64,000 nt of DNA from Caballeronia hypogeia (lineage in GTDB: Bacteria; Pseudomonadota; Gammaproteobacteria; Burkholderiales; Burkholderiaceae): positions 552,589 through 616,588 of the forward strand of contig NZ_FCOA02000002.1 of assembly GCF_001544875.2 (NCBI RefSeq). The letters run 5' to 3'. A program made the position numbers and the translations under genes. The notes under the pieces are model-generated. The model searched no databases, was not told where the DNA came from, and worked only from the letters and a program-made list of their open reading frames with translations. Position 1 is the first letter of the stretch; the number at the start of each line of letters is the position of its first letter. Shown piece after piece: positions 36,896 to 46,729 of the stretch.

Positions 36896-36907
36896 CTAAC
36901 GATAACG

Positions 36908-37837
36908 CTATCGCGCCCAGCGCAACACGAGCGGATCGAGACGTCTTGCAATCGCGATCAATTCTTCGCGTGTTTCACGCGCCATCGCAGGCAGCGGATG
37001 ACGCGGCGCTTCGCACGCGATCACGCCGCCCGCCTTCATCAATGACTTCGCCGCGAGCAGGCCCGCTTGCCGGTTCTCGTGATTGATGAGCGGCAGCCAG
37101 CGCTGATAGAGGTCGAACGCTTCATCGGCGCGGCCATTGCGATGCGCGTCGATGATCGGACGAATGCCGTCGGGAAAGCCGCCGCCGGTCATCGAACCGG
37201 TCGCGCCCGCGTTGAGATCCGCGAGCAAGGTGATCGCTTCTTCGCCGTCCCACGGACCTTCTATCGCTTCGCCTCCGAGCCGGATCAATTCGCGCAGCTT
37301 GTTCGCCGCGCCCGGCGTTTCGATCTTGAAGTACGACACCTGCTCGATCTCGCGCGCCATGCGTGCGAGAAACGGCGCGGACAGCGGCGTGCCCGCAGCG
37401 GGCGCGTCCTGGATCATGACGGGAATCGTCAACGCATCCGAGAGACGCGCATAGAAGTCGTAGATCGACACTTCGGGCACGCGAAAGGTCGCGCCGTGAT
37501 ACGGCGGCATTGCCATGACCATCGCCGCGCCGAGTTCCTGCGCGCGCCGGCTGCGCTCAATGCACACGCGCGTGCCGTAATGAGATGTCGTGACGATCAC
37601 CGGCACGCGGCCCGCGACGTGTTCGAGAATCGTGCGCGTGAGCGTGTCGCGTTCGTCGTCGGCGAGCGAGAACTGCTCGGAGAAGTTGGCGAGAATCGCG
37701 AGGCCGTCCGATCCTGCATCGATCATGAAATCGACCGCGCGCTTCTGGCTTTCGAGATCGAGTTCGCCGGATTCGCTGAAGGTCGTCGGCACGACCGGAA
37801 AGATGCCGCGATAGCGCGGATTCGAGAAGCTGCTCAT
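36908..37837 (-). CDS. L-2-keto-3-deoxyarabonate dehydratase, DHDPS family
   Basis: The 309-residue TIM-barrel protein has the opening GIFPVVPTTFSESGELDLESQ and the Schiff-base Lys171 in YFKIETP. The block MIQDAP (residues 141-146) replaces the usual tyrosine strand and is typical of the enzyme that turns L-2-keto-3-deoxyarabonate into alpha-ketoglutaric semialdehyde. It lies 45 bases upstream of the 1-dehydrogenase gene and 29 bases downstream of the arabonate dehydratase gene. ATG 37837 gives the family N-terminus; an in-frame extension to 37927 overlaps the upstream gene. Confidence 0.9.
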   Translation of the reverse strand: MSSFSNPRYRGIFPVVPTTFSESGELDLESQKRAVDFMIDAGSDGLAILANFSEQFSLADDERDTLTRTILEHVAGRVPVIVTTSHYGTRVCIERSRRAQELGAAMVMAMPPYHGATFRVPEVSIYDFYARLSDALTIPVMIQDAPAAGTPLSAPFLARMAREIEQVSYFKIETPGAANKLRELIRLGGEAIEGPWDGEEAITLLADLNAGATGSMTGGGFPDGIRPIIDAHRNGRADEAFDLYQRWLPLINHENRQAGLLAAKSLMKAGGVIACEAPRHPLPAMARETREELIAIARRLDPLVLRWAR

Positions 37838-37866
37838 GCTTTCGTTCTCAGGTTCTTGTGTGAGGT

Positions 37867-39600
37867 TCAATGCGAATGTCGCGGCACGGCCGCGCCGCGC
37901 TTGCCCACGAGGAAGTCGAGATCGCAACCTTCGTCGGCCTGCAATACGTGTTCGACATAGAGCCGCTGATAGCCGCCATCGCCGTGCTTGCGCAGCGGCT
38001 CGCGATCGCTCATGCGGGCCGCGAGTTCTTCATCGCTGATGTCGAGATGCAGCGTGCCCGCGTCGCAATCGAGTTCGATCCAGTCGCCGTCGCGCACCGC
38101 CGCGAGCGGTCCGCCCGCCGCTGCTTCCGGCGCGACGTGCAGCACCACCGTGCCGTATGCGGTGCCGCTCATGCGTGCGTCGGAGATGCGTACCATGTCT
38201 TTCACGCCTTGACGCAAGAGCTTCGGCGGCAAGCCCATGTTGCCAACCTCGGCCATGCCCGGATAACCTTTCGGTCCGCAGTTCTTCAAGACGAGCACGC
38301 AGTCTTTATCGACGTCAAGCGACTCATCGACGATGCGTTCCTTGTAATGCTCCAGGTTCTCGAACACGACCGCGCGACCGCGATGCTTCAGCAATTCAGG
38401 CGTCGCGGCGGATGGCTTCAGCACCGCGCCGCGCGGCGCGAGATTGCCGCGCAGCACGCGAATGCCGCCGTCGTCGATCAAGGGATTGTCGAGCTTGCGG
38501 ATCACTTCATCGTTGGTGATGGGCGCGCCCTTCACGTTCTCCCAAAGCGACCTGCCGTTCACGGTCAGCGCATCGGGATGCGGGATCAGATTGGCTTCGC
38601 CGAGACGCCGCAGCACCGCAGGCAAACCGCCCGCGTAATAGAACTCTTCCATCAGGAAGCGTCCCGAGGGCATCAGATCGACGATGGTCGGCGTATCGCG
38701 GCCGATGCGCGTCCAGTCTTCCAGTTCGAGCGGCACGCCGATGCGCCCCGCGATCGCCTTCAGATGGATGACCGCGTTGGTCGAGCCGCCGATCGCCGCA
38801 TTCGTTCGGATCGCGTTCTCGAAGGCTTCGCGTGTGAGGATCTTCGAGAGCGTCAGCCCTTCGAGCGCCATCTCCACGATGCGAATGCCCGACATGTGCG
38901 CGAGCACGTAGCGGCGTGCATCGACGGCGGGAATCGCGGCGTTGTGAGGCAAGGACGTGCCGAGCGCTTCGGCCATGCACGCCATCGTCGATGCGGTGCC
39001 CATCGTGTTGCAGGTGCCCGCCGAGCGCGACATGCCCGCTTCCGCCGACAGGAACTGATGCAGATCGATCTCGCCCGCTTTCAACGACTCATGCAGTTGC
39101 CACACCGCCGTGCCCGAGCCGATGTTCTTGCCGTCGAGCTTGCCGTTCAGCATCGGGCCGCCCGTGACGACGATCGCGGGAACGTCGCAGCTTGCCGCGC
39201 CCATCAGGAGTGCGGGCGTGGTCTTGTCGCAACCGGTGAGCAGGACGACCGCATCGATGGGATTGCCGCGAATGGCTTCTTCGACGTCCATCGCGGCGAG
39301 ATTGCGCGTGAGCATCGCCGTGGGACGCAGGTTCGATTCGCCGTTGGAGAACACCGGAAACTCGACCGGAAAGCCGCCCGCCTCGAACACGCCGCGCTTC
39401 ACGTGCTCCGCGATCTTGCGAAAGTGCGCATTGCACGGCGTGAGTTCCGACCACGTATTGCAGATGCCGATGATCGGCCTGCCGTCGAACTCGTGATCGG
39501 GAATGCCCTGGTTCTTCATCCAGCTTCGATACATGAAGCCGTTCTTGTCATTGGTGCCGAACCACTGCGCGGAGCGCAGCTTGGGCTTCGATGCCGACAT
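37867..39600 (-). CDS. L-arabonate dehydratase, IlvD/Edd family
   Basis: This 577-residue iron-sulfur dehydratase converts L-arabonate to L-2-keto-3-deoxyarabonate. The three cluster cysteines are visible as Cys56 (ELTPCNAH), Cys124 (LTGCDKTTPA) and Cys197 (SAGTCNTMG). The SDARMSGTAYGT block lies near the C-terminus. The opening RSAQWFGTNDKNGFMYRSWMK and the spacing of the cysteines are those of pentonate dehydratases rather than of IlvD. It is the first gene of the six-gene arabinose operon and divergent from a LysR regulator. ATG 39600 is chosen; a TTG at 39618 is the alternative. Confidence 0.92.
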   Translation of the reverse strand: MSASKPKLRSAQWFGTNDKNGFMYRSWMKNQGIPDHEFDGRPIIGICNTWSELTPCNAHFRKIAEHVKRGVFEAGGFPVEFPVFSNGESNLRPTAMLTRNLAAMDVEEAIRGNPIDAVVLLTGCDKTTPALLMGAASCDVPAIVVTGGPMLNGKLDGKNIGSGTAVWQLHESLKAGEIDLHQFLSAEAGMSRSAGTCNTMGTASTMACMAEALGTSLPHNAAIPAVDARRYVLAHMSGIRIVEMALEGLTLSKILTREAFENAIRTNAAIGGSTNAVIHLKAIAGRIGVPLELEDWTRIGRDTPTIVDLMPSGRFLMEEFYYAGGLPAVLRRLGEANLIPHPDALTVNGRSLWENVKGAPITNDEVIRKLDNPLIDDGGIRVLRGNLAPRGAVLKPSAATPELLKHRGRAVVFENLEHYKERIVDESLDVDKDCVLVLKNCGPKGYPGMAEVGNMGLPPKLLRQGVKDMVRISDARMSGTAYGTVVLHVAPEAAAGGPLAAVRDGDWIELDCDAGTLHLDISDEELAARMSDREPLRKHGDGGYQRLYVEHVLQADEGCDLDFLVGKRGAAVPRHSH

Positions 39601-39671
39601 CGGTGTCTTCCCCGTCAAATTCGATATGTGGCGAAGTCTAAGAGGCCGCGCGATAATCGACCAATGAAAAG

Positions 39672-39692
39672 TTGGACGTGTTCGATATCCAA
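39672..39692. promoter_or_regulatory. LysR-type operator between araC-like dehydratase and its regulator
   Basis: TTGGA at 39672-39676 and TCCAA at 39688-39692 form a perfect inverted repeat around 11 bases, matching the T-N11-A rule for LysR proteins. A further CCAA at 39661-39664 just upstream adds a possible extra half-site. It lies in the 116-base gap between the divergent dehydratase operon and the LysR gene. Confidence 0.7.
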
Positions 39693-39716
39693 ATCAGCAT
39701 TCGTATAAACCCTTAA

Positions 39717-40697
39717 ATGCTGCTCAATCCCAATCCCTGGTATGTGCGTAACCGCCTGAAAACACGGCAGCTCTTGCTCGTGGTGGCGCTTGCGGAAGAA
39801 GGCAATGTGCATCGCGCGGCGGCGGTGCTGAACATGACTCAGCCTGCCGCGTCGAAGTTGTTGCGCGAGCTCGAAGAGACGCTCGGCGTCACGCTGTTCG
39901 AGCGCGGGCCGCGTGGCGTTCATCCCACGTTGTATGGCGACGCGATCATCCGCCATGCGCGCGCGGTGCTCGGCAGTCTCGATCAGGCTCAGGAAGAACT
40001 GGTCGCGCTCGCGTCGGGACGGCTCGGGCATGTGGCCATCGGCGCGATCACGTCGCCAGGCGTGCGGCTGTTGCCCGCGGCCGTCGCAGCCGTCAAGCGC
40101 GTGCATGCGGATATCCGCATCTCGGTGGAGATCGATACCAGCAACGTGTTACTGGAACGGCTGGCGCAGGAGAAGCTGGATATCGTGATCGGCCGTTTAT
40201 CGGTCGAGCATGACAAGGTGCAGTTGCGTTATGAGCCCCTTGCCGGCGAGCCGGTGCGCGCGGTCGTGCGCGCGGGTCATCCGTTGCTGAAGAAGAAGTC
40301 GCTTACGTTACGCGACGTGCGCGATGCCGCGTGGCTCGTTCCGCCTGCGGGCAGCGTGTTGCGACATCGCTTCGATCTGGCGTTTCAGCGCGCGAGCCTC
40401 GCGCCGCCATCGAATGTGGTCGAGACGGCGGCGATTCTCTTCATCACGCAATTGCTGGAGCAAAGCGACATGATCGCCGTGCTCGCGGAAGATGTCGCAC
40501 TGTACTACGCGCGACATGGCGTCGTTGCGATGCTGCCTTTGCCGATGGACTGCCAGATGGATGACTTCGGCATCGTGACGCGGGCGGACCGCTTGTTCAC
40601 GCCAGCGACCGAAGTCATGGTCGAAGCGTTGCGCGATGCCGCCCGCGATGTGTATGGCGATCAGGCCGTCGCCGCCATCGGCACCGGCGTGCGATAG
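39717..40697 (+). CDS. LysR-type regulator of the arabinose operon (inferred)
   Basis: The 326-residue protein has a winged-helix domain at ~14-75 (LKTRQLLLVVALAEEGNVHRAA, MTQPAASKLLRELEETLGVTLF) and an effector domain from ~105 (GHVAIGAITSPGVRLLPA). It is of the GalR/CbbR-like branch often found beside galactose and arabinose oxidation genes. It is divergent from the arabonate dehydratase gene, with a LysR-type inverted repeat in the gap, so it probably activates that operon in response to the sugar or an intermediate. Its last 37 bases overlap the convergent indolepyruvate oxidoreductase gene. Confidence 0.92.
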   Translation: MLLNPNPWYVRNRLKTRQLLLVVALAEEGNVHRAAAVLNMTQPAASKLLRELEETLGVTLFERGPRGVHPTLYGDAIIRHARAVLGSLDQAQEELVALASGRLGHVAIGAITSPGVRLLPAAVAAVKRVHADIRISVEIDTSNVLLERLAQEKLDIVIGRLSVEHDKVQLRYEPLAGEPVRAVVRAGHPLLKKKSLTLRDVRDAAWLVPPAGSVLRHRFDLAFQRASLAPPSNVVETAAILFITQLLEQSDMIAVLAEDVALYYARHGVVAMLPLPMDCQMDDFGIVTRADRLFTPATEVMVEALRDAARDVYGDQAVAAIGTGVR

Positions 40698-43600
40698 CTT
40701 TCGAGCAAACGCTCGCGCTTCTGCGCCGCAGCCGCCATGTTGCGCTCCTTCACGTGGCCGAAGCCGCGAATCGCATCGGGCAGCTTCGCGAGTTGCAGCG
40801 CGGTGTCGAAGCGGTCCACGTCGAGCGTCGCGCAGAACTCATCGACTAGCGCGAGGTAATCCGCGATCAGCCTGCGTTCGGTGCGGCGTTCTTCCGTCTT
40901 GCCGAACACATCCAGCGACGTGCCGCGCAAGCCCTTCAACTTCGCGAGCACGCGAAACGCGGGCAGCATCCACGCACCGAAGCGCTGCTTGACGAGATGG
41001 CCATGCTCGTCGCGTTTGGCGAACAGCGGCGGCGCGAGATGGAACATCAGCTTGTAATCGCGGCCCGGCTCGCCTTCGAACTGCTCGCGCAGCTTGTCGA
41101 GATACGCGGGGTCGGCATAGAGGCGCGCGACTTCGTATTCGTCCTTGTAGGCCATGAGCTTCGCGAGATTCACGGCGATCGCGCGCGTCAGCGGCAGCTT
41201 CGCGTTCAACGCATTTTCCTTGTCGCGGATGCGCTCGATCACGCTGCGATACGAACGCGCATACGCTTCGTTCTGATACGCCGTCAACAAGGCTTCGCGC
41301 GTCGCGATCACGTTTTCCAGCGACTCCGGCATCTTCATGACGATCGCCTGCTGCGTGGACTTGATCAGATCGCCCACGCCATGCTGCGCGACATGACGTC
41401 CCCAGTTGAACGCGAGCACGTTCTTCTCGACCGCCACGCCATTCAGTTCGATCGCGCGCTTCAGGCTTTCGAGTTCTAGCGGCAGCCAGCCCTTTTGCCA
41501 CGCAAAGCCGAGCAATAGCGGATTCGAATAGATCGTATCGCCGAGCAGCTTCAACGCGAGCGCATTGGCGTCAATGAACGCACAGCCCGCGCCGATGCTC
41601 TGCGTCAATGCCTGCTCCGTCTGCGCGGCGGGGAACGTCCACTGCGCGTTGGTGACGAATTCGGCGGTCGGCGTCGCGCCGCTATTGATGGCGGCTTGCG
41701 TCATGCCATGACGCGTGCGCGAGAGCACATCGTTCGATGCCGACACGATCACATCGCAACCGATCACGAGCCGCGCTTCGCCCGTCGCGATGCGCGTCGC
41801 ATGTAGCGCCTGCGGCTCCGGCGCGATCTGCACGTGGCTCAGCACCGCGCCGCCCTTTTGCGCGAGACCGGCCATGTCGAGCACGGTCACGCCCTTGCGT
41901 TCTATATGCGCCGCCATGCCGATCAGACCACCGATCGTCACCACGCCCGTGCCTCCTACGCCCGTCACGAGAATGCCGTAAGGCTTCGACAAAGCGGGGA
42001 GCGTGGGTAACGGCAGCTTGTCGAAATCAGGCTTGCTTTCCTTCGAGGCACGGGGCTTGCGAACCTGCGCGCCTTCAGCCGTGACAAAGCTCGGGCAGAA
42101 GCCCTTCACGCACGAAAAGTCCTTGTTGCACGACGATTGATTGATCTTGCGCTTGGTGCCGAGCGGCGTGTCCATCGGCTCGACGGAAAGGCAGTTCGAT
42201 TGCACCGAGCAATCGCCGCAGCCTTCGCAGACGGCCTCATTGATGAACGCACGGCGCGCCGGATCGGGATACGTGCCGCGCTTGCGGCGACGGCGCTTTT
42301 CGGTCGCGCAGGTCTGATCGTAGATCAGGATGGTCGTGCCCTGCGTATCGCGCAGCTCGCGCTGAATGCGATCCAGCTCGTCGCGATGATGCACGTTCAC
42401 GCCTTCGGGGAGCGCAATCTTCGCATCGTATTTCTGCGGCTCGTCCGTCACGATGACAATGCGTTTCGCCCCTTCCGCAGACACCTGATGCGCGATTTGC
42501 GGCACGGTTAGCACGCCGTCGACGGGTTGACCGCCGGTCATCGCCACGGCGTCGTTATACAGAATCTTGTACGTGATGTTCGCGTTCGCCGCGATGGCCG
42601 CGCGCACCGCGAGCAGGCCCGAATGGAAATACGTGCCGTCGCCGAGATTGACGAACACGTGCTTGTCGCTGTGAAAATGCATCTGGCCGATCCACGCGAC
42701 GCCCTCGCCGCCCATCTGGCTGAATGTCTCGGTCTTGCGGTCCATCCACATCGACATGTAATGACAGCCGATGCCCGCGAGCGCGCGCGAACCTTCGGGC
42801 ACGCGCGTCGATGTGTTGTGCGGACAACCCGAGCAGAACCACGGCTTGCGCTCGACATCCACGCGCGGCTTGATCGCCTCGCGCTCTTTCGCTTCGATGG
42901 TTTCAACGCGCGCGAGCATGCGTGCGCGCACGTCCTCGGGCAGATCGGCGCGTGCGAGACGGCGGGCGATCGCCTTCGCGATCAACGCGGGCGACAGCTC
43001 ATAATGCGCGGGCAACAGCCAGTCGCCGCGCGGCACCGACCATTCGCCGCCTTCGTTGTCGCGCTCGTCGAACTTGCCGTAGATGCGTGGCCGCACGTCC
43101 TCGCGCCAGTTGTAAAGCTCTTCCTTCAATGCATATTCGAGAATCTGCCGCTTCTCTTCGACGACGAGAATCTCTTCGAGACCCGTTGCGAACGCGCGTG
43201 CGTCCTGCGCATCGAGCGGCCAGACGCAGCCCACTTTCAACACGCGCAAACCGATCTGCGCGCAGGTCGCGTCGTCGAGACCGAGATCGACGAGCGCCTG
43301 GCGCACATCGAGATAGGCCTTGCCCGCAGTGATGATGCCGAAGCGCGGCTTGTCAGAATCGATCACCACGCGATTGAGCTTGTTCGCTCGCACATACGCC
43401 AGCGCCGCGTACCACTTTTCATCGAGCAGACGCGCTTCCTGCGCGAGCGGCGAGTCGGGCCAGCGAATGTTGAGGCCGCCTTCGGGCATCGCGTAATCGG
43501 CAGGCGTGACGATCTCGACGCGATCCGGATCCAGATCGATCGATGCGGTGGATTCGACTACGTCTGTCACGCATTTCATCGCGACCCATAGACCCGAGTA

Positions 43601-44197
43601 ACGGCTCATCGCCCAGCCGTGCAGGCCGTAGTCGAGATACTCCTGAACATTCGACGGATACAGCACCGGAATGCCCGCCGCGATGAACGCATGATCCGAC
43701 TGATGCGCAACCGACGACGACTTCGCCGCGTGATCGTCGCCCGCTAGCACGAGCACGCCGCCGTGCTTGTCGGTGCCGGCGGAATTCGCGTGCTTGAACA
43801 CGTCGCCGGTGCGGTCCACGCCCGGGCCTTTGCCGTACCACATGCCGAACACGCCATCGCGCTCGGCGCCGGGCCACAGGTTGACCTGCTGCGTGCCCCA
43901 GATGGACGTGGCCGCGAGATCCTCGTTCACGCCCGGCTGAAAGACGATGTCGTTATCCTTCAGATGCTTCTTCGCCTTCCACAACGACTGATCGAGCGCG
44001 CCGAGCGGCGAGCCGCGATAGCCCGAGATGAAGCCCGCGGTGTTCAGTCCGGCGCGGCGGTCGCGCGCCTTTTGCAGCATCGGCAAGCGCACCAGCGCCT
44101 GCGTGCCGCTGATATAGACACGGCCTTTCTCCAGCGTGTATTTGTCGTCCAGCGAAACAGTGGCGGCGGCTAGCGCGGCGCGATCGGGTGCGTTCAT
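40661..44197 (-). CDS. Indolepyruvate ferredoxin oxidoreductase, single-chain form
   Basis: This 1178-residue fused enzyme oxidatively decarboxylates aryl-pyruvates and similar 2-keto acids to acyl-CoA. The N-terminal TPP-enzyme part includes GFISGYRGSPLGALDQ and a C-terminal TPP-binding domain with CSGCPHNTSTRVPEGSRAL and GIGCHYMSMWM. A ferredoxin-type cluster follows (CEGCGDCSVQSNC). The gamma-like domain begins GILVTGVGGTGVVTIGGLIG. The single-chain layout is usual in beta-proteobacteria, where it helps degrade aromatic and branched amino acids. ATG 44197 is chosen; the frame to 44275 lacks family similarity. It is divergent from a LysR regulator and overlaps the end of the LysR gene at 39717 by 37 bases. 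Confidence 0.94.
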   Translation of the reverse strand: MNAPDRAALAAATVSLDDKYTLEKGRVYISGTQALVRLPMLQKARDRRAGLNTAGFISGYRGSPLGALDQSLWKAKKHLKDNDIVFQPGVNEDLAATSIWGTQQVNLWPGAERDGVFGMWYGKGPGVDRTGDVFKHANSAGTDKHGGVLVLAGDDHAAKSSSVAHQSDHAFIAAGIPVLYPSNVQEYLDYGLHGWAMSRYSGLWVAMKCVTDVVESTASIDLDPDRVEIVTPADYAMPEGGLNIRWPDSPLAQEARLLDEKWYAALAYVRANKLNRVVIDSDKPRFGIITAGKAYLDVRQALVDLGLDDATCAQIGLRVLKVGCVWPLDAQDARAFATGLEEILVVEEKRQILEYALKEELYNWREDVRPRIYGKFDERDNEGGEWSVPRGDWLLPAHYELSPALIAKAIARRLARADLPEDVRARMLARVETIEAKEREAIKPRVDVERKPWFCSGCPHNTSTRVPEGSRALAGIGCHYMSMWMDRKTETFSQMGGEGVAWIGQMHFHSDKHVFVNLGDGTYFHSGLLAVRAAIAANANITYKILYNDAVAMTGGQPVDGVLTVPQIAHQVSAEGAKRIVIVTDEPQKYDAKIALPEGVNVHHRDELDRIQRELRDTQGTTILIYDQTCATEKRRRRKRGTYPDPARRAFINEAVCEGCGDCSVQSNCLSVEPMDTPLGTKRKINQSSCNKDFSCVKGFCPSFVTAEGAQVRKPRASKESKPDFDKLPLPTLPALSKPYGILVTGVGGTGVVTIGGLIGMAAHIERKGVTVLDMAGLAQKGGAVLSHVQIAPEPQALHATRIATGEARLVIGCDVIVSASNDVLSRTRHGMTQAAINSGATPTAEFVTNAQWTFPAAQTEQALTQSIGAGCAFIDANALALKLLGDTIYSNPLLLGFAWQKGWLPLELESLKRAIELNGVAVEKNVLAFNWGRHVAQHGVGDLIKSTQQAIVMKMPESLENVIATREALLTAYQNEAYARSYRSVIERIRDKENALNAKLPLTRAIAVNLAKLMAYKDEYEVARLYADPAYLDKLREQFEGEPGRDYKLMFHLAPPLFAKRDEHGHLVKQRFGAWMLPAFRVLAKLKGLRGTSLDVFGKTEERRTERRLIADYLALVDEFCATLDVDRFDTALQLAKLPDAIRGFGHVKERNMAAAAQKRERLLESYRTPVPMAATA

Positions 44198-44245
44198 GTG
44201 GGCTCGTCTCCGGAAATTGTTTTTCCGACCGAGTATAGGAAGCCG

Positions 44246-44269
44246 ATTCGCTATCGTAAAATCACGAAT
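44246..44269. promoter_or_regulatory. Possible LysR operator in the IOR / LysR gap
   Basis: ATTCG at 44246-44250 and CGAAT at 44265-44269 form an inverted repeat with a 14-base spacer in the 98-base gap between the divergent genes. The spacing contains an inner T-N11-A-like arrangement. The support is limited to symmetry and position. Confidence 0.4.
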
Positions 44270-44295
44270 AAACAACTCTGGTATCTGAAAATCAG

Positions 44296-45201
44296 ATGGC
44301 GTTCGATCTCACGCTCCGGCAATTGCGCTACTTCGTGGCCGCCGCGCAAACCGGCCAGTTCTCCATGGCGGCGGCCAACGAACACGTGTCGCAATCGGCG
44401 ATCACGAATGCGGTGCTCGCGCTCGAAAGCGCGCTCGGCACGAAGCTGTTCGAGCGCCTGCCCCAGGGCGTCGCGCTCACACCCGACGGTCAGGACTTTC
44501 ATAACCACGCGCGCCGCGTGCTCGACGCCGCGCGCGACGCCATGCACAAGCCGCCGTTTCGTTCGCACGACATGCGTGGCGTCGCGCGCATCGCGGCGTC
44601 CTATACGGTGCTCGGGTATTTTTTGCCGGAGTTGCTCGCGCGGTTTCGTGCGACGTATCCGTTCATCGACTTCGATCTGCGCGACATGGAGCGGCCCGAG
44701 ATCGAAGAAGCAGTGGCGAATGGCGATGTCGATTTCGGCGTCACGCTGCTTTCCAACGTGCAGCGCGTGAATCGCTTCGACAGTCAGGTATTGATGCGTT
44801 CGCGGCGGCAGCTATGGGTGGCGCCCACGCATCCGCTCGCGCAGCAGCAGACGGTGTCGCTGAAAGATATCGCGGCGCATCCGTATATCCTCATCACGAT
44901 CGATGAAGGCGAGCAGTCGACCATGCGCTACTGGCACAAGAAGCGCATCGAGCCGAACATCGCGTTTCGCACGAGTTCGATGGAAGCGTTACGCGGCTTG
45001 GTGGCGTACGGCTTCGGCATCACCGTGCTGTCGGATATGGTGTTCCGGCCGTGGTCACTGGAAGGCAAGCGCATCGAGGCGCGGCCTGTGAACGACGCCA
45101 TTCCTCATATGGAAGCGGGCATGATCTGGCGCAAAGGCGCTGCACTGAGCGATCCCGCGACCGCCGTGCAGCAATTCCTGATTCACGCGTGCGGCGGCTG
45201 A
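44296..45201 (+). CDS. LysR-type regulator
   Basis: The 301-residue protein has a winged helix at ~6-65 (TLRQLRYFVAAAQTGQFSMAA, SQSAITNAVLALESALGTKLFERL) and an effector domain beginning GVARIAASYTVLGYFLPELL. It is divergent from the indolepyruvate oxidoreductase gene, with a 98-base shared gap, and is the likely regulator of that gene. Its C-terminal part (GLVAYGFGITVLSDMV) matches the usual ligand-domain end. The effector might be an aromatic keto acid, which is inference. Confidence 0.92.
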   Translation: MAFDLTLRQLRYFVAAAQTGQFSMAAANEHVSQSAITNAVLALESALGTKLFERLPQGVALTPDGQDFHNHARRVLDAARDAMHKPPFRSHDMRGVARIAASYTVLGYFLPELLARFRATYPFIDFDLRDMERPEIEEAVANGDVDFGVTLLSNVQRVNRFDSQVLMRSRRQLWVAPTHPLAQQQTVSLKDIAAHPYILITIDEGEQSTMRYWHKKRIEPNIAFRTSSMEALRGLVAYGFGITVLSDMVFRPWSLEGKRIEARPVNDAIPHMEAGMIWRKGAALSDPATAVQQFLIHACGG

Positions 45202-45233
45202 AGCAACGCGCCGCGCGCACGCGTGAGGACCGC

Positions 45234-46676
45234 TCAGTGCGAGATGCTTTCGAGCGATCGGCCGAGCGTGCGCGGACCCATCAAGCCGATTGAAAGCATG
45301 ACGAGCAGCATCGCGCCCGCGATGAAGCCGAACACGCCGGTCACGCCCGCCTCTTTCAGCACGAACGCGATCACGAACGAACTGAACACCGCCGACAAGC
45401 GGCTCCACGAATACACGAAGCCCACGGCGCGAGCACGGATGGCCGTCGGATAAAGCTCCTGCTGGTAGGTGTGATACGTGAAGGAGATGATGTTGCCCGC
45501 AAGCGTGAGCATGACGCCGAGCGTGACGATCATCACGGCAGCCGACGCCTGACTGAACAACAGGCCCGCGACGATGTTCACGCCCGCCATGAACACGATC
45601 ACATGCTTGCGCTCGAAACGGTCCGCGATCCAGTAGCCAAGCAACGGGCCGATGGGCGCGGCAAGTCCGATCACCGTCGTATAGAGCAGGCTCGACGTGA
45701 CCGTCACGCCCTGCTTGACGAGTAGCGTCGGCACCCAGTTCGCGAAGCCATAGAAGCCGACCGTCTGGAAGATGTGGAAGATGATCAGCATCAGCGTGCG
45801 CTTGCGATACGGAGGCTTCCACATGTCCGCGAAGCCGGCTTTCTGCGCGATCGGATCGGACGGGCCCGGCGCGGGGAGCGGCTTGCCGGTTTGCTGCGCA
45901 ACCTTTTCCTCGATCTGACGCAGAACGGCGTCGGCTTCTTCGATACGGCCTTTGCTCGCGAGCCAGCGCGGGCTTTCCGGCAGATTGCGCCGGAAGTACC
46001 AGACAAACAGCGCGCTCACGCCGCCCACGAGTGCGACCCAGCGCCAGCCATCGAAACCGAACGGCGCGCGCGGCACGAGCAGGTACGAGAGAAACGCGAC
46101 CACGGGCACGGCGGAAAAGCCGATCGCCTGACATACCGCGAAGGCCCTGCCGCGCAGATGCTTCGGCGCGAGCTCCGACATATACGTGCCGATGGTCACG
46201 AGCTCCACGCCGATGCCCAGCCCCGACACGAAGCGCCAGAAGTTGAGCCAGCCCGCCGTGTCCTGAAAGGCCATCACCGTGTTCGCCGCGACATACCAGA
46301 GCAGCGAATACGTGAAGATCGCGCGGCGGCCATAGCGGTCCGCGAGAAAGCCGCACGCGATCGTGCCGATGAACAGCCCGCAGAACAGCGCCGCGATGAA
46401 GCTCGCGACACCCGTCGTGCCGAATAAACCCGCCGTGGTCGATGTGAGAATGCCGCTCTTCACGAGCCCCGGCGCGATATAGCCCGTAAAAAGCAGGTCG
46501 TATAGCTCGAAGAAGAAGCCGAGGCTCAACAGAAAGATGAGCTTCCACACGGCGCGCGTCGCGGGAAGCCGGTCGAGGCGCGCCGAGATGCCCGCCGTGT
46601 CCACGACTGCGGGGGCGTCCGCGAGCGCGTGGCCGGCGGCGTCGGGCATATCGGAAGTGCCCTGCAAGATGGCCAT
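45234..46676 (-). CDS. MFS transporter, sugar/aromatic acid symporter type
   Basis: This 480-residue inner-membrane carrier has 12 helices. Signature stretches are LSLGFFFELYDLLFTGYIAPGL in helix 1 and the loop motif GFLADRYGRRAIF after helix 2. Helix 4-5 carries GLGIGVELVTIGTYMSELAPKHLRGRA. This pattern is that of the metabolite:H+ symporter branch (shikimate, proline/betaine, aromatic acids, tricarboxylates). It lies 53 bases downstream of an aconitase-superfamily gene on the same strand, so its substrate may be a tri- or dicarboxylate used by that enzyme. Confidence 0.9.
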   Translation of the reverse strand: MAILQGTSDMPDAAGHALADAPAVVDTAGISARLDRLPATRAVWKLIFLLSLGFFFELYDLLFTGYIAPGLVKSGILTSTTAGLFGTTGVASFIAALFCGLFIGTIACGFLADRYGRRAIFTYSLLWYVAANTVMAFQDTAGWLNFWRFVSGLGIGVELVTIGTYMSELAPKHLRGRAFAVCQAIGFSAVPVVAFLSYLLVPRAPFGFDGWRWVALVGGVSALFVWYFRRNLPESPRWLASKGRIEEADAVLRQIEEKVAQQTGKPLPAPGPSDPIAQKAGFADMWKPPYRKRTLMLIIFHIFQTVGFYGFANWVPTLLVKQGVTVTSSLLYTTVIGLAAPIGPLLGYWIADRFERKHVIVFMAGVNIVAGLLFSQASAAVMIVTLGVMLTLAGNIISFTYHTYQQELYPTAIRARAVGFVYSWSRLSAVFSSFVIAFVLKEAGVTGVFGFIAGAMLLVMLSIGLMGPRTLGRSLESISH

Positions 46677-46729
46677 TACTGTCTCCTGTTTGTAGTGTGA
46701 TGCCGCATCGATGGCGGCTTTCATGCCGC

